64,000 nucleotides of DNA from an uncultured Thermoanaerobaculia bacterium (GCA_951812325.1 OX638294.1:2086859-2150858), one strand, 5' to 3'; shown: positions 7,658 to 17,654, counted from the stretch's first letter. Numbers and translations: made by a program. The notes: generated from the sequence alone by a model not told the origin.

Positions 7658-9298
7658 TCAATAGCTGGAGATCAAGATCTCCTTCTCGGTGATGAACTCG
7701 AGCAGGGCCGGGGTGCCGGACTCGGTCGCCTTGATGCCGCGGCGGATGGCGGGCACGATGTCCGCGGGGTCGGTGATCCGCTCGCCGTAGCCGCCGAAGG
7801 CCCTGGCCATGTCGGCGTAGTGGCCGGAGATGTCGGTGCTGCGGTACTTCTCGGTCGCCACCTGCATGATCGGCAGTTCGATGGCCATCGAGAAGTTGTT
7901 CAGCAGGATCGAGAGAATCGGCAGGCGCTCGCGCACCGCGGTCTCGAAGTCCATGCCGGTGAAGCCGATCGCCGCGTCGCCCCAGACGTTGATGCACAGC
8001 TTGGCCGGCTGGGCAAGCTTCGCGCCCATCGCCAGGCCGAGGCCGTAGCCAAGCTGGGTCGTCTTGCCCCAGCCGATGTACGACAGCGGCGTCGTGCTGC
8101 GCCAGAAGGGCGAGAGCTGGTCCCTCGGCGACCCGGCGTCGTGGGTGATGATCACGTTGTCGCGGTCGACGGTGTGCATCAGATCCCAGAGCACGCGATA
8201 GGGCGACAGGGGCGCCGAGTCGGAGCTCAGCTTGGGCATCCACTCGTCGAGCCAGCCGGAGCGGATCCTCTCGATCTCGGCCGGCACGGAATCGGCCCGC
8301 GAGGCCGCATGCGGCAGAGCCTGCCCTTCGAGCTCCGCGATCAGGGCGGCGAGAGTGAGCTTCGCGTCGCCCGCCACGACGCAGTCGGAGGCGACGTTCT
8401 TGTTCAGGTCGACCGGATCGAGCGTCGCGTGCACGTACTTCGCTTGCGGGTACTTGCCGAAGTAGAGACCGAAACCTGTGGTCGTGAAGCTGCAGCCGAT
8501 GCCGAAGATCACGTCGGCGGCGCCGAGGAACTCGTGGACCGTCTTCGGCACCGCGCGGCCGCCGGACCCGAGCGCCAGGGGATGGTCCTCGTTGAACGAA
8601 CTCTTGCCGCCCAGGCTGGTCGTTACCGGGGCGTTCAGCAGTTCGGCCAGTTGCCTGAGCTCGTCCCAGGCCTCGGCGTAGTGGACGCCCTGCCCGGCGT
8701 AGATCACCGGGCGCTCGGCCGCCGCCAGCATCGCCGCCGCCTCGCGCACCAGGTCGGGGTCGGGGCCTACACGCACTCTCCCGTTGGGCCGCGGACCCAG
8801 CTCGTCCGGAACATCCTCGCCGAAGACGTCCGCCGGCACCTCGATCATCACCGGACCCGGACTCCCCGAACGCAACTGGCTGAAGGCGCGGCGCATCACC
8901 TCGGGCATCGCCTTGCCCATGGAGAGCGGCTCGCACCACTTCGTCACGTGCTGGAAGTTCGCCACCGCGTTGAAGTTCGGCGCCACGTGCATCGTCCGGC
9001 GGCTGTAGCCCATCGGCAGAACCAGGATCGGCGCCGACTCGCCGTAGGCCTGGGCCACGCCGCCGAAGGCGTTCTCGGTCCCCGGGCCGCTCTGCATCGT
9101 GAAGACGCCGAGCTGCCGGCCTGAACTCAGCCGGCTGACCGCGTCGGCCATGTGCAGACCGATGCGCTCCTGGCGCACGATCACGGTGCGGATGTCCGCC
9201 ACCGCCGCGGCCTCGATGATCGGGTTTACCGGGTAGGCGACGATGAACTCGACGCCTTCCCGTTTGAGGTACTCGGCGACGCCTTGGGCTACCTTCAC
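7658..9298 (-). CDS. Thiamine-diphosphate-dependent enzyme of the acetolactate synthase family
   Basis: 546 residues with the three-domain layout of the family. The N-terminal Pyr domain carries GVEFIVAYPVNPIIEAAA and VRQERIGLHMADAVSR (with the cofactor-activating Glu). A central domain contains GAADVIFGIGCSF. The C-terminal PP domain holds the metal/diphosphate motif GDAAIGFTGMDFETA...LLNN. I chose the GTG at 9298 because AGGAG (9310-9306) lies seven bases ahead; the longer in-frame extension runs through a hairpin repeat. No acetolactate synthase small-subunit gene is nearby, and the catalysed reaction (decarboxylase, carboligase or oxalyl/benzoyl-type) cannot be assigned. Confidence 0.88.
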   Translation of the reverse strand: MKVAQGVAEYLKREGVEFIVAYPVNPIIEAAAVADIRTVIVRQERIGLHMADAVSRLSSGRQLGVFTMQSGPGTENAFGGVAQAYGESAPILVLPMGYSRRTMHVAPNFNAVANFQHVTKWCEPLSMGKAMPEVMRRAFSQLRSGSPGPVMIEVPADVFGEDVPDELGPRPNGRVRVGPDPDLVREAAAMLAAAERPVIYAGQGVHYAEAWDELRQLAELLNAPVTTSLGGKSSFNEDHPLALGSGGRAVPKTVHEFLGAADVIFGIGCSFTTTGFGLYFGKYPQAKYVHATLDPVDLNKNVASDCVVAGDAKLTLAALIAELEGQALPHAASRADSVPAEIERIRSGWLDEWMPKLSSDSAPLSPYRVLWDLMHTVDRDNVIITHDAGSPRDQLSPFWRSTTPLSYIGWGKTTQLGYGLGLAMGAKLAQPAKLCINVWGDAAIGFTGMDFETAVRERLPILSILLNNFSMAIELPIMQVATEKYRSTDISGHYADMARAFGGYGERITDPADIVPAIRRGIKATESGTPALLEFITEKEILISSY

Positions 9299-9332
9299 GC
9301 TGGAACTCCTGGAGTGCCCTCCCCCGCCGGAT

Positions 9333-9386
9333 GACGGGCGCCGGGACTGTTTCGCGGTCGGCGCGGGCCACGCGCCAACCAGGTTC
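9333..9386. repeat. Short hairpin repeat upstream of the ThDP enzyme
   Basis: GACGGGCGCCGGGACTGTTT followed by GGCGCG...CGCGCC and CAACCAGGTTC. It is nearly the same as the copy at 2897-2950, and lies 35 bases ahead of the gene's start. Confidence 0.6.
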
Positions 9387-9824
9387 GGGGAGCGGCTACG
9401 ATACCCGGAGCCGGCCCGGCGCGACAACGCAGCGCGGGCTGCTCGATCGGCCCAACGTCAGACCGTCAGGCTCCTGCGGCCCTTGCGACGAGCGAACCCT
9501 CCCAGGGAGCCAGGGCCGGGGCCAGACATGGAGCCTGCGGCAGCTCTGGCGGCGATACCGGGCCTGCCACAGGCGGCGGCGCTTGCGGATCGCGTCGACC
9601 GCTCCGGCGGAGCACTGGAGGACCGGCGTCGCCGAAGCGCCTGATCCGACGGATGCGCTGGTTCGCACCCTGGTCGGACGGCCAGCCCGCCGGCGCGACT
9701 GCCGGTCGAGGTCGGCCAGCGCGCCCCCTGACCACGGGATCCCGCTCCCATGCCGGAGCCGTCGCGGACGGGGCCGAGCAGGTCCGCCAGTTTGGAACGC
9801 CGCCGAAAGCCGGCGTCTGGCCGG
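9387..9824. other. Intergenic stretch without a supported gene
   Basis: About 440 bases between the ThDP enzyme start region and the epimerase stop. Open frames here are short, low-complexity and strand-symmetric. I see no start with a ribosome site, no recognisable protein and no clear terminator with a T-tract. Confidence 0.5.
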
Positions 9825-10796
9825 TCACAGACCGTAGTACTCGCGGTACCAGTCGACGAAGCGGGGAATGCCGACGTCGATCGTGGTCGTCGGCTCGTAG
9901 CCCAGGGACTCCCTCGCCGTCGTCAGGTCGGCCGCGGTGCGGACGACATCTCCCGGCTGCATGGGCAGGAACTCCTTTTCGGCCTCGCGGCCGCAGCTCG
10001 ACTCGATCTGGCGGATGAACGCCATGAGTTCCTCGGTCCGCCCCGCAGCGAGGTTGCAGACCAGGAGTTCGTGGTTGCGGTCGATCGCCGAGACGACGCC
10101 CGCGGCAATGTCGTCGATGTAGGTGAAGTCCCGGTGCATCCGGCCGTGGCCGAAGACCCTGATCGCCTCGCCGCGCAGCAGAGCGCCGGTGAACAGGAAC
10201 AGCGCCATGTCCGGACGCCCCCAGGGGCCGTAGACGGTGAAGAAGCGCAGGCCGGTCACGCGCAGGCCGTAGAGATGGTTGTAGACCGAGGCCATCAACT
10301 CGTTCATCTTCTTCGTCGCGCCGTACAGGGAACACTGAGCCGACGTGCTGTCCGTCTCGCTCAGCCGCTCGCGCGCGCTGTTGCCGTAGACCGAGCTGCT
10401 GGAAGCGTAGATGAGCCCGCCGACCTCGCGGTCCCGGCACAACTCGAGCACGTGCGTGAAGCCCTGCACGTTGTCGCGGACGAACGCGTCCGGATGCGCG
10501 ATCGAGTGCCGTACTCCGGCCTGGGCCGCGAGATGGCAGACCCGGATCTCGCCGCCGTCGGCGCCTTGGACGAGCGCGTCGAAAGCGGCCTCGAGAGCGT
10601 CGCGATCCCCGATGTCCGCGCGGACCAGACGGAAGTTGGGGCGCTCCTCGAGGATGGCGTTGCGACTCTCCTTGAGCGCGGGGTCGTAGTACCGGTTGAA
10701 ACTGTCGTAGCCGATCACTTCATCGCCGCGGTCGAGCAGAGCCTTGGCGACGTGGAAACCGATGAATCCGGCGCTGCCGGTGAGCAGCGTCCTCAC
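9825..10796 (-). CDS. NAD-dependent nucleotide-sugar epimerase, UDP-glucuronate 4-epimerase-like
   Basis: 323-residue extended SDR protein. The N-terminal VRTLLTGSAGFIGFHVAKAL is the NAD-binding GxxGxxG. DSFNRYYDPALKESR, the CHLAAQAGVRHSIAHPDAFV stretch, the catalytic SSSSVYGN...YGATKK (Ser/Tyr/Lys) and LRFFTVYGPWGRPDMALFLF are typical of UDP-glucuronate 4-epimerases (capsule protein I-like). The GTG start overlaps the stop of the large GlmS-like gene (GTGA at 10793-10796). Together they suggest supply of amino-sugar and uronic-acid nucleotides for an envelope polysaccharide, but no glycosyltransferases are in view. Confidence 0.88.
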   Translation of the reverse strand: MRTLLTGSAGFIGFHVAKALLDRGDEVIGYDSFNRYYDPALKESRNAILEERPNFRLVRADIGDRDALEAAFDALVQGADGGEIRVCHLAAQAGVRHSIAHPDAFVRDNVQGFTHVLELCRDREVGGLIYASSSSVYGNSARERLSETDSTSAQCSLYGATKKMNELMASVYNHLYGLRVTGLRFFTVYGPWGRPDMALFLFTGALLRGEAIRVFGHGRMHRDFTYIDDIAAGVVSAIDRNHELLVCNLAAGRTEELMAFIRQIESSCGREAEKEFLPMQPGDVVRTAADLTTARESLGYEPTTTIDVGIPRFVDWYREYYGL

Positions 10797-13700
10797 GAGG
10801 CGTCCCCTGCAGACCCGATCTGCCAGCGCTCCGCGAGCTGGGACACGGGGTCGATGAGGAGATCCTCGATCGGAAGTTCCGCCAGCAGCCGGTCGTCGAA
10901 CTCCGGCGCCCTCCTGAGCACCTGGTCGCGCAGGCCGGTGTAGCGCTCCCGGTAGCCCGAGAGCAGGCGGCGCAGTTCCGGCGCCGGTGCGCGCTCCCGG
11001 AAACGCACATGGATCAGGTCGAGGGCCGAGACCTCGCCGTCGGTGAACTCGGGCACGCCGATGAACACCCGACCGTCCGTCCGCCCCCGCGCCGCCATCA
11101 GCCGGCCTTCGACCGCGACCGCGTACTTGGTGCCCTTGAGCAGCGGCTCCCGCACGGTCCGCGACTGCAGATCGCGGCACAGGCCGCCGGCCCGCAGCAC
11201 GCGGATCGTCGCCGCGTCGCCGGGCGCCGGACCGTCGCCTCCACACCAGAGCTGGTAGCGGACGTAGCCGAGCACCTGATCGACGAAGGGATCGAGCGTG
11301 CCCATCGTGCACCGGTCCTCGGACGAAACCGCCCCTTCCGGCGCGCCGGCCTCGAGCAGTGCAGTCGCCAGGGACATCCTGCCCAGGGTCTGGTCGTGGC
11401 GGGAAATGCCCACGGTCACCGTCTTGGCCTGATGCTTGATCGTGTCGACGTGCCGGGTCAGATCGTCGATGGCGGGATCGAGAGCGGCCCGGAGGTTGTC
11501 CAACGCTGCCTCCGCAGCCTGTTCCTCGAAGTCCGCCAGACCGCTGCTCAGGCGGTCGAGCGCCAGAGCCAGCCGCGCCGCCAAGCCAACATGGAGGTTC
11601 CCGTCGTAGCCGCCGTCCACCAGGCCCCTGCAGACCGCATCGATCTCAAGGTGGGCCACGTAGCGCAGGCGGAAGAGTGATCGTAGCGCCGGGCCCTTGC
11701 CGGACGTCCCGTCCTCTGCAACGCGATCGAGCGGCGCCGGCCCGGTCGCGTGACCTGAAGACCGCTCACCTTCCGGAACCGCATCGAGTTCGGAACGGAT
11801 CGCACGCAGCGGCCTGGCGAGATCGTCGATCGCAAGCGCCGCGTGGTAGCCGAACAGGTGACCAGCTACCGTCGCCAGGACGAAGGACAACTCGGGCGCG
11901 GCCGCGGGCACCTCGATCACCGCCGGCGCGGCCTGGAAACCGGCGCCCTCCGAGGCGATGACGATCGGCGTCGCGCGGTGAGCCTGGTAGACGTCGATCT
12001 CCTTTCTCGTGTCGGCCGCGGTCGACCCCTGGACTCCCGTCGCACAGACCAGGATCAGCGGTTCGGATGACAGGTCGATGTGTTTCTTGTCCTCCGTCGC
12101 GTCGCAGGCGATCGCCTTGTAGCAGAGTTCCGAGAGCTTGATCCGTATCTCCTCCGCCGCGATGCGGTCGAGGCCGTTGCCGACGACCGACCAGTCCCGG
12201 AGCCTGGGCGCGAACCGCCGCGCCAAGGCGGCGATCTGTTCGCGCAGCGTGAGAGTGCGCTCCATCGCCTCCGGCAACGCCCGCAGCTCTCGCAGCAGCC
12301 GGTCGGCGGCAGGCCGCTCGTCGGCCTTGCCGGCAACCAGGTCGACGATCGCCACGGCGAGCAGCATGCCGGCCGCGATCTGGGAGTAGAACGCCTTGGT
12401 CGACGCCACGCTCATCTCCACGTCCCGGCCATCCGAGGTGTAGAGCACGCCGTCCGCCCGCGCCGCGAGGTCCGAGTCGCGCCGGTTGACGACGGCGATG
12501 GCCCGCGCCCCCCGCCGTTGCGTCAGATTGAGCGTGCGCAGCGTGTCCGTCGTCGTGCCTGACTGACTGACCGCCACGACCAGGGTGTCCGTCATGTCCG
12601 GCAGCAGATGGAAACCCGAGAGTTCCGTCGCCGGCATCGCCTCGACCCGGAGCCCGCGGAGATCCCGCTCCCGCATCCGCCCCTCGATCGAGGCGGCTAT
12701 CCCCTGGCCGGCAACGGCGGCCGTGCCCTGGCCGGTGACCACGACCCGTGTGATCGCGCCGCTGCCCAGGTCGCGCGCCACGGCCTCCGGTATCGACTTG
12801 CGGCCCAACGTCACCCGCAGGCGTCCGGCCGCGTCCTCGTGCAACTTGCCGCGCAGCGTCCTGCGTACCGATCGCGGCGCTTCGCTGATCTCCTTGAGCA
12901 GGAAGTGGGGGAACTCGCCCCGGTCGATGTCGCGGGTCGTGATGTCCGCCCGCTCCAGTTCCTCTCCGCTCACCGGCAGCGGCGCCCCGTCCATGCCGAA
13001 CCGCTCGATTCCCGCCAGGTCGCCGGCCCGCCGCGCATCGAGTACGACGATCTGACCCCTGGCCACGCCGGGCGCCTCCGGGCCGGCCGCCGCCTCGCCG
13101 TCCAGCCGGAGGTACGTCGCGGTCTCCTCCACCAGGCCGTAAGGCTCGCTGGCAACAACGAAGGCGTGGTCCGCGAGGCCCACGTACAGCCCCTGGCCGC
13201 TGCCTCGGATCGCCAGGTAGAGGCGGTTCGGGTCGTCCCCGCAGAGTGCGCCGACGGCGAGTGATCCCTCGAACCCCGAGACCGTGGCGCGGAAAGCCCC
13301 GAGCGGTTCGGCGCCGCCGGCCAACCGACGAGACATGAGGACCGGCATGACCTTCGCGTCGGTCGTGATTCGCGGGTCGATGTCCAGACTCTCCAGGACC
13401 GCCAGGTCGGCGTGGTTGTCGACGTCGCCGTTGATCGCCGCTGCCACCTGCGGGGCGTGTTGCGGAGCCGTGACGCCGGCTGCGGGCAGGATCGTGTTCG
13501 AGCCCTCGGAGCGGGAACCGTCCGCGCCCCTGCCCGTGTGCCATCCCTGCACCGGTTGACCGGCGCCCGGAGTCGTATCGGCGTGGTGCGAGGCGGCGCC
13601 AGACGCGTCCCCGGGAGCCTCCGCCTCGTTCAGGGGATGCGCGTTCGCCTCGTTGACCCGTCCGACGCTGGCCCAGCGGGTGTGCCCGAGGATCGCCGCC

Positions 13701-14488
13701 TCGACGTCCGGACTCGCGAGGGCCGCCGCCAGGACCGGGTCGTCCGCCAGCGCGGCGCGCAGGAAGCGGACGTTGTCGCCCAGTTCGCCGATCTCCTCGG
13801 CGCACTTGTAGACCAGGCCCAGGCGTCCGTCGCCGCGAACGATCGCGCGATGCCCGAACATCCCATCCCCGGTGCGCCGGTCGAGCTCCGCCCGAACCGC
13901 CGCATCGCCCCGGTCGACCCCGTGTCCCGAGAGCAGCAGGAACAGGCCGGCGGAATCCCGGCCGCGGATCTCGAGGCGATCTAGGGACGAGAAGGCCTGC
14001 TGAACGCCGATCAGTACGTCGAGACCCGCGTCACTGACGCCGGCCGGCGCCAGAGCACCGACCTCGGCGACGGTCCGCAGCCGGTCGCAGCGGATCGCCC
14101 ACTCGGCGTCCGCCAGGGCGCCCGCCGCCCTGCCGATGACCTCCAGGCCCGCGTCTCCGAACGCCGGCGCCTCGGCGTCCAGGGTCGACTCCAGCCGCCT
14201 GAGCGCCTTCAACGTCGGCGCCAGGGCTTCCGCCACCGCGGCGCACAGCGCCGGGTCGCGCACCAGGGAGCGCACCGCCGGACGGCCGCGCAGCCGTCGG
14301 TCCCAGTTCGCAATCTCCGACGCGGCCTCGGACAGAGCGGAGGCAAGGGACCCGGCATCCGCACGATCGACGTCGCGGACCGCCGCCTCGACGCAGCGAC
14401 CGGTCGCGGCCAAGCCCTCCAGCAGTTCCCGCGAAGAGACCGCCGGTCCAGGGTGGGGGCGCATCAGGATGCCGACGATCCCGCACAT
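10793..14488 (-). CDS. GlmS-like amidotransferase with large insertion and C-terminal extension
   Basis: 1,231 residues, about twice the 600-620 of GlmS. It begins MCGIVGI, so Cys2 is the glutaminase nucleophile. About 170 residues of unfamiliar helical sequence then separate this from LDRLEIRGRDSAG, which normally follows within 30 residues. HTRWASVGRVNEANAHPLNE and NGDVDNHADL complete the glutaminase domain. SIS domains carry VAVSQSGTTTDTLRTL, VASTKAFYSQI, GNGLDRIAAEEIRIKL and EDKKHIDLSSEPL. The last 350 residues or so match nothing I recognise. It may make glucosamine-6-phosphate or another amino sugar. Coupled to the epimerase gene downstream. Confidence 0.8.
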   Translation of the reverse strand: MCGIVGILMRPHPGPAVSSRELLEGLAATGRCVEAAVRDVDRADAGSLASALSEAASEIANWDRRLRGRPAVRSLVRDPALCAAVAEALAPTLKALRRLESTLDAEAPAFGDAGLEVIGRAAGALADAEWAIRCDRLRTVAEVGALAPAGVSDAGLDVLIGVQQAFSSLDRLEIRGRDSAGLFLLLSGHGVDRGDAAVRAELDRRTGDGMFGHRAIVRGDGRLGLVYKCAEEIGELGDNVRFLRAALADDPVLAAALASPDVEAAILGHTRWASVGRVNEANAHPLNEAEAPGDASGAASHHADTTPGAGQPVQGWHTGRGADGSRSEGSNTILPAAGVTAPQHAPQVAAAINGDVDNHADLAVLESLDIDPRITTDAKVMPVLMSRRLAGGAEPLGAFRATVSGFEGSLAVGALCGDDPNRLYLAIRGSGQGLYVGLADHAFVVASEPYGLVEETATYLRLDGEAAAGPEAPGVARGQIVVLDARRAGDLAGIERFGMDGAPLPVSGEELERADITTRDIDRGEFPHFLLKEISEAPRSVRRTLRGKLHEDAAGRLRVTLGRKSIPEAVARDLGSGAITRVVVTGQGTAAVAGQGIAASIEGRMRERDLRGLRVEAMPATELSGFHLLPDMTDTLVVAVSQSGTTTDTLRTLNLTQRRGARAIAVVNRRDSDLAARADGVLYTSDGRDVEMSVASTKAFYSQIAAGMLLAVAIVDLVAGKADERPAADRLLRELRALPEAMERTLTLREQIAALARRFAPRLRDWSVVGNGLDRIAAEEIRIKLSELCYKAIACDATEDKKHIDLSSEPLILVCATGVQGSTAADTRKEIDVYQAHRATPIVIASEGAGFQAAPAVIEVPAAAPELSFVLATVAGHLFGYHAALAIDDLARPLRAIRSELDAVPEGERSSGHATGPAPLDRVAEDGTSGKGPALRSLFRLRYVAHLEIDAVCRGLVDGGYDGNLHVGLAARLALALDRLSSGLADFEEQAAEAALDNLRAALDPAIDDLTRHVDTIKHQAKTVTVGISRHDQTLGRMSLATALLEAGAPEGAVSSEDRCTMGTLDPFVDQVLGYVRYQLWCGGDGPAPGDAATIRVLRAGGLCRDLQSRTVREPLLKGTKYAVAVEGRLMAARGRTDGRVFIGVPEFTDGEVSALDLIHVRFRERAPAPELRRLLSGYRERYTGLRDQVLRRAPEFDDRLLAELPIEDLLIDPVSQLAERWQIGSAGDAS

Positions 14489-14636
14489 CGGTGGCGGAAG
14501 CTTAGCCCGGATTGATGCCCCCACGGCCGCCCGCGCTCGCGCGATGCGCCGACCTGCCCGAGCGGATCGACCGGGTGGGCCGACCCTCTGGCCGGCATCC
14601 GGCGCGTCAGCGTCGGTCTCCGGTCCGCAGCGTCAG

Positions 14637-14721
14637 GCCGGATCCAGGGCCGTGTAGACGAGCCCAGTCCAAACGGCGCGGTTGCGCAGGGTTAGAGCCG
14701 GATCGGCCGTGTAGACGAGCC
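14637..14721. repeat. Two direct repeats in the gap before the nitrilase gene
   Basis: GCCGGATC...GGCCGTGTAGACGAGCC occurs at 14637-14664 and again at 14697-14721, a 60-bp step with a 3-base deletion in the second copy. The 317-base gap 14489-14805 otherwise shows no gene; it must hold the divergent promoters for the GlmS-like gene and the nitrilase-family gene. Confidence 0.65.
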
Positions 14722-14805
14722 TCTCCCCCTCTTCGCAGCGACTGCCGGGCCCGAAGCCCCACAGGTCCGACGGCGGTAAGCTCCCGGCGAAGGGACCGAA
14801 CCGGG

Positions 14806-15642
14806 ATGAACGACACGCAGACCTACCTCGCCGCCGTCGTCCAGATGGGCGCCACGTCCGACGAGCAGGCCAACTGGGAAACGGCCCGCCACTGGATCGA
14901 GACCGCGGCGGACCGTGGCGCGCAGTTCGTGACAACGCCGGAGAACACGAACTACCTCGGACCGCACAAGGAGAAGGTGAAGCTCGCCGAGCCGACCTCG
15001 GGCAGAACCTGCGCGCGGTTCGCGGCGCTGGCGCGGGACCGGGGCATCCATCTCCTTCTCGGCTCCTACAACGAGCTTTCGCCGGAAGAGGACGGCAGCC
15101 GGTGCTACAACACCAGCGTCCTGTTCGATCCCCAGGGCGAGATCGCGGCCACCTACCGCAAGATCCACCTCTTTGACGTGGACGTCTCCGATGCGGTGCG
15201 CTTCCTCGAGTCCAGGACGGCCGTGCCCGGCAGGGATGTCGTCACCGTGGATACCGCCTTGGGCCGCCTCGGCCTCACCATCTGCTACGACCTGCGCTTC
15301 CCCGAGCTCTACCTGCAGCTGGCCGCGGACGGCGCGGAGATCCTCACCGTGCCCTCCGCCTTCACCCTGATGACCGGCAAGGACCACTGGTACCCGCTGC
15401 TGCGGGCCAGAGCGATCGAGACCCAGTGCTACGTGCTGGCGGCGGCGCAGACCGGAAGGCACGACGACCGCGGCCTGCGGCACAGCTACGGGCACTCCGT
15501 GATCATTGACCCTTGGGGCCACGTCCTGGCCGACGCCGGCGACGCGCCGGGGATAGCGATCGCCGAGATCGACCGGCGCCGCGTCACCGAGGTACGGCGC
15601 TCGATGCCCGTCGCCTCCCACCGCCGCCTGCCGATCGGCTGA
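14806..15642 (+). CDS. Carbon-nitrogen hydrolase of the Nit/omega-amidase group
   Basis: 278 residues. The Glu-Lys-Cys triad is visible: FVTTPENTNYLG (Glu near residue 43), YRKIHLFDVDV (Lys near 117) and ICYDLRFPELYLQLA (Cys near 159). VPSAFTLMTGKDHWYPLLRA and the GHSVIIDPWGHVLADAG tail match the Nit1/Nit2-like branch. That branch hydrolyses deaminated glutathione or omega-amides rather than nitriles. Cytosolic. The ATG at 14806 is preceded by GAAGGGA about 14 bases up. It is a likely repair amidase; a link to the nitrile hydratase products is possible but not shown. Confidence 0.9.
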   Translation: MNDTQTYLAAVVQMGATSDEQANWETARHWIETAADRGAQFVTTPENTNYLGPHKEKVKLAEPTSGRTCARFAALARDRGIHLLLGSYNELSPEEDGSRCYNTSVLFDPQGEIAATYRKIHLFDVDVSDAVRFLESRTAVPGRDVVTVDTALGRLGLTICYDLRFPELYLQLAADGAEILTVPSAFTLMTGKDHWYPLLRARAIETQCYVLAAAQTGRHDDRGLRHSYGHSVIIDPWGHVLADAGDAPGIAIAEIDRRRVTEVRRSMPVASHRRLPIG

Positions 15643-15828
15643 GCGAGAGACCGCCGCAGGCAACGGAGCGATCGCCCGTCGCGATGCGTCGGTCGACTGG
15701 ATGAGGCCCTCCTGGCGTCCCAGTCGAGCAGGTGCTCGAGGTAGGGGCGGACGCGGGCGGCGACACGCCCGCGGTCCGGAATCCTCCCCGGACGCTACGA
15801 TTGGCCGACTTCCGGGGCGGACCCGCGC

Positions 15829-17607
15829 ATGGACATCTGGATTCTCATAGCGATCATCGTCTTCACCTTCCTGGCGTTCAGCTTCGAGTGGCTGCGGATC
15901 GATGCGGTCGCTCTCTCCAGCCTGGGCCTGCTCCTGCTGTTCGGCCTGGTGACGCCCCAGGAAGCGATCCGCGGCTTCAGCAACGACGCCGTGATCACGG
16001 TGATGATGATGTTCATCCTCAGCTATGGACTGACCCACACCGGCCTGATCGACCGCTTCGGCCAGAAGCTCGCCCAGATGTCGGGCCACACCCACTGGGC
16101 CGCCGCGACCGCGCTGATCCTTGTCTGCGGCGTCCTCTCGGCCTTCATCAACAACACCGCGGCGCTGGCGATCCTGATGCCGGTCGGCATTCAGATCGCG
16201 AAGCACTACGGTGTGTCGCCGTCGCGGATTCTGCTGCCGCTCTCCTACCTCTCGATCATCGGCGGCACCTGCACCCTGATCGGTACGTCGACGAACCTGC
16301 TCGTCAGTTCGATGGCGGCGGAGTACGGCTACGGCGGCTTCACCATGTTCGAGTTCCTCGCGTTGGGGCTGATCCTGCTGGTCGTCGGCTTCGCCTACAT
16401 CGTCCTCGTGCCCATGCGCCGCCTTCCGGATCGCGCCGGCGCCTCCGACCTGACCACGAAGTACCAGTTGTCCTCGTTCCTGACCGAAGTCCAGGTGCCG
16501 GAGGGGAGTTCACTCGTCGGCAGCAACGTGGTCGACGCGCAGATCAACGAGCGCTTCCGCCTCACGGTCCTCGAGATCCTGCGGGGCGAAGAACGGATCG
16601 CCATCGAACTCCGCGCCACGCCGATCCGAGGCGGCGACCTCCTGATCGTCGAAGGCCTGATGGACGACATCGTCAGCTTCCGGGACCACTACGGCCTGCG
16701 CCTCCGCACCGAGGTGAAGATCGGCGACCGCGACCTCTCGGACAAGAACAACATCATGGCGGAGATCCAGCTCTCGCCGGTCTCCCGGCTCACCGGTTCG
16801 ACGATCCGCGAGCTGGACTTCCGCCGCCGCTTCGGCTGCTTCGTGCTGGCGCTCAACCGCACCGGCGAGCCGATCCGCGAGAAGCTGGCCCATATCGCCC
16901 TCAACAACTGGGACACCCTGCTCGTCTTCGGCCCCCGGTCCCGGATCGAAGCCCTCTACGACACGGAGGACTTCATCCCGTTGCAGCAGGACGTCAAGCT
17001 GCGCCTCGTCATCCCCCGGCGCTGGTGGCTCGCCGTAGTGATCATCCCGATCGTCGTCGTCGTCGCCGCCGCGGGAGTCACCTCGATCCTGAAGGCGTCG
17101 ATCCTGGGCGCCGTGGCGCTCATCGTCTTCGGCGGCATCTCCGTCCAGCAGGCGTACGAAGCGATCAACTGGACCGTCATCTTCCTGCTCGTCGGCATCC
17201 TGCCGATGGGCATCGCGATGGAGAAGACCGGTCTGGCAACGATGATCGGCGAGACGATCGCGAACGCCGGCGCCGACTACGGGCCCTGGGCGGTCATCGC
17301 GCTGGTCTACCTGGCGACCGCCCTGCTCTCGGAGATCGTCTCGAACAACTCGACCGCGGTGCTCATGGTGCCGATCGCCGGCACCGCCGCCGCCTCGATG
17401 GGTCTCGACCCGAAGCCCTTCATGATGACGGTCGCCTTTGCCGCATCCGCCAGCTTCCTGACCCCGATGGGCTACCAGACGAACGCGATGGTCTTCGGCC
17501 CTGGCGGCTACCGCTTCAGCGACTACCTGAAGTTCGGCGCCCCGCTCAAGATCGCGTTCTTCGTGATCTCCGTACCGCTGATCCCGCTGATCTGGCCGTT
17601 GACGTAG
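15829..17607 (+). CDS. SLC13 (DASS-type) transporter with two cytoplasmic RCK_C-type domains
   Basis: 592-residue membrane protein. The first half has five or so hydrophobic segments including SAFINNTAALAILMPVG and CTLIGTSTNLLVSSM, the family's first SNT-like substrate/Na site. About 170 residues of soluble sequence follow, with two TrkA-C/RCK_C-like units (VQVPEGSSLVGSNVVDAQIN...; IQLSPVSRLTGSTIRELDF...). The second membrane half has LLSEIVSNNSTAVLMVPIA and FLTPMGYQTNAMVFGPGGYR. Substrate is probably a dicarboxylate, sulfate or similar anion. It stands alone between two gaps and starts at the ATG that opens the first membrane helix. Confidence 0.9.
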   Translation: MDIWILIAIIVFTFLAFSFEWLRIDAVALSSLGLLLLFGLVTPQEAIRGFSNDAVITVMMMFILSYGLTHTGLIDRFGQKLAQMSGHTHWAAATALILVCGVLSAFINNTAALAILMPVGIQIAKHYGVSPSRILLPLSYLSIIGGTCTLIGTSTNLLVSSMAAEYGYGGFTMFEFLALGLILLVVGFAYIVLVPMRRLPDRAGASDLTTKYQLSSFLTEVQVPEGSSLVGSNVVDAQINERFRLTVLEILRGEERIAIELRATPIRGGDLLIVEGLMDDIVSFRDHYGLRLRTEVKIGDRDLSDKNNIMAEIQLSPVSRLTGSTIRELDFRRRFGCFVLALNRTGEPIREKLAHIALNNWDTLLVFGPRSRIEALYDTEDFIPLQQDVKLRLVIPRRWWLAVVIIPIVVVVAAAGVTSILKASILGAVALIVFGGISVQQAYEAINWTVIFLLVGILPMGIAMEKTGLATMIGETIANAGADYGPWAVIALVYLATALLSEIVSNNSTAVLMVPIAGTAAASMGLDPKPFMMTVAFAASASFLTPMGYQTNAMVFGPGGYRFSDYLKFGAPLKIAFFVISVPLIPLIWPLT

Positions 17608-17654
17608 CGGCGGCAGGCCTGTACACGGCGATGTGGCCGGCACGACCGCCGCGA

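Noticed and set aside
6554..9124. 856-codon open frame on the plus strand
   Set aside because: Antisense to the ATPase and ThDP genes, Arg/His/Gly-rich text with no family motif. Typical shadow frame in GC-rich DNA.
9396..9824. Short frames between the ThDP enzyme and the epimerase
   Set aside because: Overlapping low-complexity frames on both strands, none with a ribosome site or recognisable sequence.
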